From Isotricha intestinalis (lineage: Eukaryota; Ciliophora; Litostomatea; Vestibuliferida; Isotrichidae), in contig JAJJLU010000350.1 in assembly GCA_023807065.1 (NCBI GenBank), forward strand, positions 18,524-82,523: a stretch of 64,000 bases of DNA, given 5' to 3'. Each line of letters starts with the position of its first letter. The first letter of the stretch is position 1. A program made the position numbers and the translations under genes. The notes under the pieces were generated by a model. It did not search any database, was not told the DNA's origin, and worked only from the letters and a program-made list of their open reading frames with translations. Shown here piece by piece: positions 57,026-64,000 of the stretch.

Positions 57026-58819
57026 TCAATCATATGTTAATCCTATTTCATTTCCTTCATTAGGATCTTTTTTAATTTTTTTCTTTTTCATTATATGAAA
57101 ACATGATTCAGGAACTTTTTTAATTGGTTTAAAAAGTAATTTCGTTGATTTCATTAAAGCTCTTCTAATTTTATCATCAAAAGCTTTTTGTGCTTTTAAT
57201 TTTAATTCTTCAAATGTTTTAATTTTATTTTGTTTATCAATTTTCTTTTTTATAATCATATATGAATCTATATTATATTCTTTTTGTTCATTTTTATATT
57301 TAATTAATTTATTAATTAAAAGTTCAATTTCTTTTAAACAATAAATTATTGTCATTTTATCATTTAAAATTGATTTTTTAAATGGAAAAATTTCATCAAT
57401 TTCATTATAAATATCAACAATTTTTTTTTCTACAAATCTAAATTTAGTCTTCTTATTTGATTTAGGAAGAGTTCGAATATAATTTCTTAAAGATTTATTT
57501 TTTACTTTTAATTTATCTAATTTATTTATATTATTTATAAATTCTTTTTTAAAATATTCATCAGTATTCATATCTTCTTTTATTTGATCTATTTTTTTTA
57601 TATATTCTTTTCTGGCTTCTTCTAATTGAATTTTAGTATTATTATATTGATTAAGAGATAATTGAATACTTGATTCAATTAAAGATAATTTTAATTTAAA
57701 ATTTTCAGGAGATTTAAATATTATCATTGGTTTATAAAATAATTTTCTTCCAAAAACTGAAATTTCAAGTTCTTCATATGATATATTTTCATTTTTAGAA
57801 ATAGCAGAATTAATTTTTTCTTTAATTAATTTAAAATCAGATAATTGTTCTAAAGCATCTTTATCTTTTAAACATTCATTTCTATCTTCTTCATTAAATT
57901 TCTCAATTTGATTTGTTCCATTTTTAACACACAATAAAAAAAATTTATTTTGAAAACTTTTATCAAACTTCCTATGAATTTTTCCTAATTGATGTCTTAA
58001 TAAAAAAGTTTCATGAAATTCTTTATTTCTTTTTTCAATTAATACATCACAAATTTCTCTTTCTTTTTTTAAAGTATGATTTAAATGATCAAAATATTTT
58101 TTTTCATCTTTCATAAAAGCTTTAATTAAAAAAATCATTTTTTTTAAATGAGCAATTTGAACATTAAATAATTCAATTTTAGTTGTTATTCCTTCATTAA
58201 TTTTATTCATTTCATCTTGTTGAACATTTTGAATATATTTCCCAAAAAACATATTTCTTGATTTAATAAAAAATTGAGAAAGTGATTCTGCTCTTTTATT
58301 ATAATAAAAGTTTGATAAATATTCATATTTTCCTAAAAAATCATATGTTTGACTTCTATTATGAATAAATTTATTATTACTTGATATATGATTTATATTA
58401 TTTATACATTTATTTTTTTTTCTTTTTAAATTTTTCTTTTTTATTTGTTTCATTGAACAATTAGATTCAATTTTATTAAAATATTGTCTTTTATAATTAT
58501 AACTTGAATCAGTTGAATATATTTTTAATTTTGGATTTCTTGAATTTGAAAATTTTGGTAAATTAAAAATTTCTTTAGTATCACTATTTAAAAGTATTTT
58601 ATATCTTATATTTTTATTTACTTCTGAACGAATTGTACTTAAATGAAAATGAGTTAAATTAAAATTGTTTTTATATTTTTTTTTCTGTGTTGAATTCAAT
58701 TGTTTTTTTAATAAATTTACATCTTTTATCATCTTACTTGTATTACTAAAATGAGATTGAGTTGAAAATTCTGTTTTTTCTCCTGAAAAAGAGGAGAATG
58801 TTGGATAACAAGTTTTCAT
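57026..58819 (-). CDS. Basic coiled-coil protein, unknown
   Basis: The protein has 597 residues and ends in TGA. It is Lys- and Asn-rich with helical coiled-coil segments at about 205-290 (IELFNVQIAHLKKMIFLIKAF, then HLNHTLKKEREICDVLIEKRN) and 370-560. The region KYEYLSNFYYNKRAESLSQFF (about 165-185) and SYEELEISVFGRKLFYKPM (about 350) look conserved rather than random, so this is probably a real structured family. No domain name can be given. No signal or membrane segment is seen. It could belong to axoneme or basal body, by composition and neighbours only. Confidence 0.7.
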   Translation of the reverse strand: MKTCYPTFSSFSGEKTEFSTQSHFSNTSKMIKDVNLLKKQLNSTQKKKYKNNFNLTHFHLSTIRSEVNKNIRYKILLNSDTKEIFNLPKFSNSRNPKLKIYSTDSSYNYKRQYFNKIESNCSMKQIKKKNLKRKKNKCINNINHISSNNKFIHNRSQTYDFLGKYEYLSNFYYNKRAESLSQFFIKSRNMFFGKYIQNVQQDEMNKINEGITTKIELFNVQIAHLKKMIFLIKAFMKDEKKYFDHLNHTLKKEREICDVLIEKRNKEFHETFLLRHQLGKIHRKFDKSFQNKFFLLCVKNGTNQIEKFNEEDRNECLKDKDALEQLSDFKLIKEKINSAISKNENISYEELEISVFGRKLFYKPMIIFKSPENFKLKLSLIESSIQLSLNQYNNTKIQLEEARKEYIKKIDQIKEDMNTDEYFKKEFINNINKLDKLKVKNKSLRNYIRTLPKSNKKTKFRFVEKKIVDIYNEIDEIFPFKKSILNDKMTIIYCLKEIELLINKLIKYKNEQKEYNIDSYMIIKKKIDKQNKIKTFEELKLKAQKAFDDKIRRALMKSTKLLFKPIKKVPESCFHIMKKKKIKKDPNEGNEIGLTYD

Positions 58820-59192
58820 ATTTTTTATTTATCAAAAAATAATAATAATTTTATTCGATTTTTATTTGTTTTTTAATTTTTAATCATTTTATAAGAAAGG
58901 AAAATCTTAATTTAAATATAGAAATATTTATTTAAATAAACACTTTTAAAAACATTATCATCATTTATTTAGGAGTACAATTAAAGAATTGAAGATTAAT
59001 ATGAAGAAAAGAATAATGTATATTGTAATTAAAGCTGGTTTTATTCTTAAATATTTTTAAAGTTTTTTAAATTTGTTTTTAAAATATTAGATTAAATTAG
59101 TTTTTTATAATTACTCTTTTCTATCTAGATTCTTTTTTTTTAATAATTTTAGAATTAAATAAGGAAGATAATAAATAAAAATAAATTTTTTT
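58820..59192. other. Intergenic region of 373 bp
   Basis: A/T-rich with T-runs, between two genes on the minus strand. No gene, RNA or repeat is recognised. Confidence 0.4.
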
Positions 59193-61832
59193 TTAAAATA
59201 TACTGCATTTACATTTATAAGTTTCTCTGAAAAATTTTTTCATATGACGATAATTTATATTATGAACAGTATTTTCACATATTTTACATTTCTCTGGGAT
59301 ATATTCTGTTTCATTTTTTTGATTAATTAGTTTTTCCAAACATTTCAAACAAATTTTATGTTCTTTAAAATTAATTTCATCGGGTTTATAATAATTTTTA
59401 TTTGAGCTTTTCTTATTGTTTACATCTATTTTATTATTACAAATCATACAAATATCATTATAATCATCTGGATTTATAGTGGCATGTAGGTTAACTGAAT
59501 TATTTTCATTTCCATTCAAATCATTTAATTGTTCTTTAACATATTTAAGATTAAAATTATTTCCACAAATACATTTAGTAGAATTTTTTTCAATTAATTG
59601 ATTAATACATTCATTACATAATTTACAATTACATTCCATTTTAATTACTGAATCTATATCAAACACTTTTAGACATGATGTACATGGATTCTTTATTAAA
59701 TTTATTATTTGAGAATATATAGTTTCTTCTTCTCCGTATATAAATTTAAATTCTGAAGGAGATAAATATAATTTTTCTTTATTTTTTTCATCGTCTGACA
59801 ATTCTATATTTCTTGTATAATATTCTATATTTTCATATCCTTCATTTTCTAAATTATTTATTCTATTTATTAGAACTTTGTTTATACAATATTTTAAACA
59901 ATTTTGACATATTAAAAAATCAGGATATATTTTATTTAAAATGATTTCATCATATTTATCTTTACATTTACTACAAAATATTTTTTCTTTATAAATTGTG
60001 ATTGATTCATCAATTTCATTTACTTTCCTATTTTCTACGTATCCATCATCTGAACCTGATTTTATTTTTTTATATACATTTATAATATCATCATCTTGAA
60101 TATCATAATTTAATAAATTATAATATTTAGTATTATACCCTATTAAATAATTCTTATCATCATATATTAAATCAATATAATATTCACTTTCCAAAGGAAA
60201 GTTATGATATACTTTTATATTTTCTGAAAAATGTTCATTTAAAATTAATTTAAAATTCATTTGAAAAACTAAAGGAGTAATATAATAAATAAATAAATCA
60301 GGTTCATATTGCATTAACAAAACTTTTTCTTGTAAATAAAGAGAATAATTCAAATGTTCTTCTCCATAATATTTATCTTGAATAATTCCCTTATATTCAT
60401 CTTTATTAAATAATTTATAATTATCTTTAATAAAACATCCTAACTTAATTTTCATATATTTTACTAAAGAATTACAAAAATTATTTTTTTCACAAAAACA
60501 TAAATTTAACATCTCAATACAATCATTTATTTTATTTTTATTCAAATAGTTAAATAAAATTTCAAAAATTATTAAAGTTTCGTTTATATCTATTTGAACA
60601 TCACTATAAAAAAAAGATTTTTCTTCTTTTAATTTTGAATAAAAATCCCAAATTAAATGTTTGAATTGTAAATAATTTTTATAAACGATATATTTTTCAA
60701 TTAAACTAAACATAAAAGATTTATAAAAAGAATCTCCATCGCTTTTTACTCTTCTATAACAAAAAATATCTTCCCATAAACTTTTCATTTTTGGAAATTG
60801 ATAACAAGGTGAAATATTATTTATATATTTTTTAATATAATTATTTTGGTTATTCATATTATTTTTATAATTTATTGATAATTCTATGATTTTTTGTTTA
60901 ATGACAGCATTATTATTTAATGAATCTTCAAAAAGTGTTTTAATTTGATCAGTTAATATTTCTTCATCTAAAGAATTTTCTAAAATAAAATTTTGAACAT
61001 TATTTAATTTTTCAAAATTAAGTTCTGAATATATAGTAATATCATTTAGTAAATTATTTTTATTTTGAGTTATAACTTCATTAGATAATTCATTTTTTTT
61101 AATACTGTGTTTTTTATCATAAGAAACTAAATTTTCTATATTAATACAAATATCTTTATTATCAATATTAATATTATCAATTTTTCTATTATCAATATTT
61201 TTATTATCATTTGATCGTTTATCTTTATATTTTTCTTCAAACTTATTTTCAATTTTTTTATTAAATATATCTTGATGTTTAAAAGGATCATTTTTTTTAT
61301 CCATTTTTTCTTCTTCTTTTTCCTTACTGCCTTCTATACTATAATTATTGAATGGAATCTTTAAATCAGGTTTACTTTGTTTAATCACTTGTTCATTTCC
61401 ATTTTCTAAATAGTCATCATTCTTTATATTTTCATTTTGATTTAGTTCATTATTTACATCATTTATAATATTATTCTGTTCATTTTTATTTTCATTATTA
61501 TTAGAATCTTTATCTTCTTTATAATCATTTAAATGATTATTTTCATTTATTTCTTCATTGAGAATTGTAATATTAATTACATTATTTTGATTTAGAATAG
61601 CCATGTTTTTATTCTTTGAATTCATTGTTTCATTGACATTATTTGGATTTTCAATTTTTGAGAAATTTTTGGGAAAAGAACCATTATTGTTATTTTCACT
61701 CACTTCAAATTTTTCACAATCAGAAATCTCAAAACTACTATCATGATTAATATTTACATTATTAAAAAGTGTTATTTCAGCAAACATTTGAGCTTCTTTA
61801 TCAAACGCTTTATCATTCCCTAATTCTGACAT
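59193..61832 (-). CDS. Otubain-fold protein with dead active site, fused to Cys-rich zinc-binding fingers
   Basis: The protein has 879 residues. The first 290 are Asn-rich disorder. A segment at about 350-570 aligns with otubain (OTUB, peptidase C65): YRRVKSDGDSFYKSF corresponds to the DGNCFYRAF motif, then FCNSLVKYMKIKLG, and at the end ESEYYIDLIYDDKNY with YNTKYYNLL in place of the GHYDILY His motif. The nucleophile Cys is Ser368 and the His is lost, so deubiquitinase activity is not expected. From about 625 to the end there are three or four Cys-rich blocks (CSKC...CQNC; CTSC...CNCKLCNECI...CICG; CMICNNK...CLKC...CKICE; CKC) that resemble RING or related zinc fingers. A ubiquitin-binding E3-like or scaffold protein is a reasonable inference. 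Confidence 0.83.
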   Translation of the reverse strand: MSELGNDKAFDKEAQMFAEITLFNNVNINHDSSFEISDCEKFEVSENNNNGSFPKNFSKIENPNNVNETMNSKNKNMAILNQNNVINITILNEEINENNHLNDYKEDKDSNNNENKNEQNNIINDVNNELNQNENIKNDDYLENGNEQVIKQSKPDLKIPFNNYSIEGSKEKEEEKMDKKNDPFKHQDIFNKKIENKFEEKYKDKRSNDNKNIDNRKIDNINIDNKDICINIENLVSYDKKHSIKKNELSNEVITQNKNNLLNDITIYSELNFEKLNNVQNFILENSLDEEILTDQIKTLFEDSLNNNAVIKQKIIELSINYKNNMNNQNNYIKKYINNISPCYQFPKMKSLWEDIFCYRRVKSDGDSFYKSFMFSLIEKYIVYKNYLQFKHLIWDFYSKLKEEKSFFYSDVQIDINETLIIFEILFNYLNKNKINDCIEMLNLCFCEKNNFCNSLVKYMKIKLGCFIKDNYKLFNKDEYKGIIQDKYYGEEHLNYSLYLQEKVLLMQYEPDLFIYYITPLVFQMNFKLILNEHFSENIKVYHNFPLESEYYIDLIYDDKNYLIGYNTKYYNLLNYDIQDDDIINVYKKIKSGSDDGYVENRKVNEIDESITIYKEKIFCSKCKDKYDEIILNKIYPDFLICQNCLKYCINKVLINRINNLENEGYENIEYYTRNIELSDDEKNKEKLYLSPSEFKFIYGEEETIYSQIINLIKNPCTSCLKVFDIDSVIKMECNCKLCNECINQLIEKNSTKCICGNNFNLKYVKEQLNDLNGNENNSVNLHATINPDDYNDICMICNNKIDVNNKKSSNKNYYKPDEINFKEHKICLKCLEKLINQKNETEYIPEKCKICENTVHNINYRHMKKFFRETYKCKCSIF

Positions 61833-61941
61833 TGATTTATAAAAAACAAAATAAACTGTTATAATAAATATAAATATTATTAAATTAATTAATTAATACT
61901 TTTCAATAAAAAAATAGAAGATAACTTAAAAATAAAAAAAA
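61833..61941. promoter_or_regulatory. 109-bp divergent promoter region (otubain-like / KY-like genes)
   Basis: Start codons of the two divergent genes nearest the telomere are separated by 109 bp of A/T DNA, including ATTAATTAATTAAT-type runs at about 61884-61895. No specific element can be named. Confidence 0.35.
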
Positions 61942-63755
61942 ATGAAAAATGCAAGAAAAAAAGATAATCCAGTTAAACTTCCAAATCTTTCACCTTCAAA
62001 AAATCAAGGAAAAAAAACAAGATATCCAAAATTAAATAATTTAAATATAGAAGAATCACCAGAAAAAGAAAATATACCTAATAAAACTTTACCAAATTTT
62101 CTTCCTCAAACATCACTGAAATTAATACTAATAATAAAACAGCACAAAATTTCAGAGCTCAAACAGCAAAAAATAGAAATTTTAGAAATTCTTTTTTAAA
62201 TCCTCCAAAATTATATTCTCCTGCTAAAAAAGAAAAATATGCATATAAAGGAAAACTTCTTCCTCCAATTCCGAAAACTTTATTAGAAAGATTAGTTTTA
62301 TTAAGAAAAATATTTACTTCATTTAGATTTTTAGATTTTGTTGATCATGCTCCTCCAAAAAATTTAAATGATATTGAAACAGTTGCTAAATATTTATATG
62401 AATATAAAAATGATTATGTTGAATTAGCACATTATATAAGTATATTTTATTATGTTTGTACAAGAATGACATATGATATTAAAGGAGTAAATAAAGATCA
62501 AAAAGATTATGAATTAATATTTAAAAATGGTTTATGTAATAATATTCAATTTTGTAAAATATTTGAATATATGTGTAAAGCAAATAATTTAAAATTTAAA
62601 CACATTAAAGGTTATTGTAAATTAATGGATAGACCTAATTTTAAAAGAGGAACAGATGTAAATCAAATTAATCATTCTTGGGTTGGTATATATATACAAG
62701 GTGAATGGTATTTTTGTGATCCTTTTTTTGCAAGTGGTGGTTTTGATAGAAATGAAGAATTAAAAGATAAGAATTTTAATCCTTATTTTTTTATTACTGA
62801 TCCACAATATTTAATTGAAACTCATAAACCTATTGAAGATGATTGGCAATTTTTACCTAAAACCATAACAGCAAAACAATTTACAAATAAAAGAATTGTT
62901 AATTTAGGTCAATTTTATAAAAATGTATATGAATACGAAATTGAATTATTAACTCATAAATATCCTGTTATTCATTGTAATATGTTTTTAATAATTAAAT
63001 TAAAATTACAAAATATGTTAATTCAATGTACATTATATAATTCAACATTTAAAACAAAAATTTCAGAAGTTAAATTTAATTTTGATGATAAAAAAAGTAT
63101 ATATTCATTAGAGCCTAATTTTCCTAATAATGGTGAATATTGGCTTAGTATAACATTTCATCCTTATGGTTCAAATGATCCAGAATATAAACCTTTAATT
63201 CATTATAAAATAATAGTAGATGATTCTCAAGAAAAATATTTAGAAATGATAAAACAGAAGAAAATATTAAATGAAAAAAAAGAGAAATTTTTAGAAGAAA
63301 TGAAACAAAAAAGACCTAAAAGTGTTAGATTACCTTCAATGGGAACAATAATAGATAGAGATGAAGCTTATGGAAAGAAAAAAAGTAAAATATGTTTAGA
63401 TAATCATTGTGCTCATTTAATTGAACCTAAAGGAGGAAGTTCTAGTGTTAAAATTGGTGTTGAAACTAAATTTAAAATTAGAATTGATGATGATTCTATT
63501 GGTGTTTGTATTTTAGATGATCATGATTTTATTTATTTAAAAAAAAAAGATAAAAATATTTGGGAAGGAAATGTTGTTATTCAACATGAACATTTTACTA
63601 TTTGCTCTTTGAAACCTAATAATGTTTTAACTGAAGTTTATAGAATGAATGCACATTATGCTACTAGTAAATTACTTAGGATGCATAATTTTAGAAAGGA
63701 AAGAGAAAAGGATAAGGATAAAGATAAGGATAATGATAATAATTTGGAAAAATAA
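61942..63755 (+). CDS. KY-type transglutaminase-like protein, frameshift needed
   Basis: A 53-codon N-terminal frame (ATG at 61942, basic and Pro-rich) must shift by -1 to join the long frame, giving 604 residues. The natural junction is AAATTTT at 62094-62100, read A-AAT-TTT in the first frame; no GT...AG intron fits there. One missing T would have the same effect. The core resembles kyphoscoliosis peptidase (KY): GLCNN with predicted nucleophile Cys199, His245 (NHSW) and Asp260 (CDPFFASGG), all present. The C-terminal half (about 300-590) has two beta-rich domains and a Lys/Asp-rich tail. KY-type proteins are cytosolic cytoskeleton-associated; no signal peptide is seen. It is unrelated in origin to the small secreted cluster. 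The stop lies about 210 bp from the telomere. Confidence 0.8.
62094..62100 (+). other. Slippery heptamer AAATTTT at a required -1 frame change
   Basis: The 5' frame reads CCA AAT TTT CTT and ends after 85 codons; the 3' frame reads AAA TTT TCT TCC and is open to 63755. X XXY YYZ phasing is correct for -1 ribosomal slippage. Either true frameshifting or a one-base T-run error explains it. Confidence 0.5.
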
Positions 63756-63966
63756 ATTTTTTGTTTTTTAATTGAATTATTTAAATTTATTTATTTTTAT
63801 TTTTTTTTATATAAAAAAATTTTATTTGTTTTTTTTTTTATATTATATAAATTATCTGAATTTCATTTGAAGAATATTTATTTGATTCTTCATTAAATGA
63901 AATTATTTAAATAAATTATAATTTAATAACTCAAAATTTCTGAAATTAAAAATTATTTAAAAAGTT
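63756..63966. other. Short subtelomeric region with an imperfect inverted repeat
   Basis: About 210 bp of A/T DNA lie between the last stop codon and the telomere. ATTTCATTTGAAGAAT (63860-63875) pairs with ATTCTTCA-TTA-AATGAAAT (63885-63903), 16 pairs with a 3-nt bulge, around a 9-nt loop. No gene is seen. The downstream transcription end of the KY-like gene must lie here. Confidence 0.5.
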
Positions 63967-64000
63967 TTGGGGATTGGGGATTGGGGATTGGGGATTGGGG
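63967..64000 (+). repeat. Telomere, GGGGATT repeats
   Basis: The window ends in four complete GGGGATT units plus GGGG, preceded by TT (TTGGGGA read the other way round; CCCCAAT on the complement). The G-rich strand runs 5' to 3' towards the end, as in a right-hand chromosome end. The unit is close to but not the same as the Tetrahymena unit GGGGTT. Confidence 0.9.

Noticed and set aside
62466..63755. KY-like gene as part of the same transferred family as the 11.5-16.1 kb cluster
   Set aside because: It shares only the general transglutaminase-like triad. It has no signal peptide, is much longer, and has KY-type surroundings, so a separate eukaryotic origin is more likely.
1..64000. tRNA, rRNA or snRNA genes
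   Set aside because: I looked for GGTTCRA-type tRNA boxes with GC-rich arms and for rRNA-like stretches and saw none. A tRNAscan/Infernal run would be decisive.
1..64000. Non-standard genetic code with TAA/TAG as Gln
   Set aside because: Every intact gene stops at TAA or TGA at a sensible end of its domains, and none has internal TAA or TAG. The only suggestive cases are in relics (14213, 25270).

Overview
The window is eukaryotic nuclear DNA from a very AT-rich, gene-dense, intron-poor ciliated protist. Genes lie on both strands, often with 55-300 bp between them. Proteins are rich in Asn, Lys and Ile and carry long Asn tracts. The three introns I could define are tiny (30, 38 and 41 nt, GT...AG). 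Intact genes end in TAA (most) or TGA (three genes), none ends in TAG, and no intact gene needs a stop codon read through, so the code looks standard. The right edge (about 63967-64000) is a G-rich telomere of GGGGATT units. Its stop-to-telomere distance of about 210 bp fits the end of a macronuclear-type chromosome. CDPK-type kinases, many EF-hand proteins, IFT52, ARMC9, an enkurin-domain protein and a tubulin-type carboxypeptidase point to a ciliate. Standard code, extreme AT content, tiny introns and this telomere make an anaerobic litostome (rumen-type) ciliate my best guess; that is inference.

Layout. 1-10.9 kb: a truncated VWA protein, a two-finger RanBP2 zinc-finger protein (one intron), a secreted LamG-like protein, a four-TM protein, ARMC9, and an Asn-repeat protein with a SPIRAL1/Jupiter-like PPGG motif. 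11.5-16.1 kb: an accessory-looking island of three small secreted transglutaminase-fold (papain-like) proteins, a decayed fourth copy, and a broken secreted gene on the other strand. 16.7-33.4 kb: CDPK, Pumilio, RING protein, coiled-coil protein, IFT52 (one intron), ABCA half-transporter, SPRY protein, a protein with ECSFxP motifs, poly(A)-binding protein, and a BCNT/Swc5 protein. 34-59 kb: PP2C phosphatase, cytosolic carboxypeptidase, several coiled-coil and EF-hand proteins, a second kinase and an enkurin-domain protein. 59-64 kb: an otubain-fold protein with zinc fingers whose active site is lost, a KY-type transglutaminase-like protein needing a frameshift, and the telomere.

The most interesting region is the 11.5-16.1 kb island. 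The three proteins share a signal peptide, a YLK/FLK-x-T-x-NC segment and a transglutaminase core. As I remember them, this combination resembles the pseudomurein endoisopeptidase / transglutaminase-like proteins of Methanobacteriales archaea and their viruses more than any eukaryotic transglutaminase. In a ciliate living with methanogens, acquisition from an archaeon or archaeal virus, followed by local duplication, decay, and loss of the catalytic Cys in one copy, is an attractive and testable hypothesis.

Much of the rest is ordinary cell biology: cilium building and tubulin modification (IFT52, ARMC9, carboxypeptidase, enkurin), calcium signalling (CDPK, EF-hand proteins), mRNA control (PABP, Pumilio) and chromatin (BCNT). 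Several proteins look like lineage-specific coiled-coil or disordered proteins that I could not assign.
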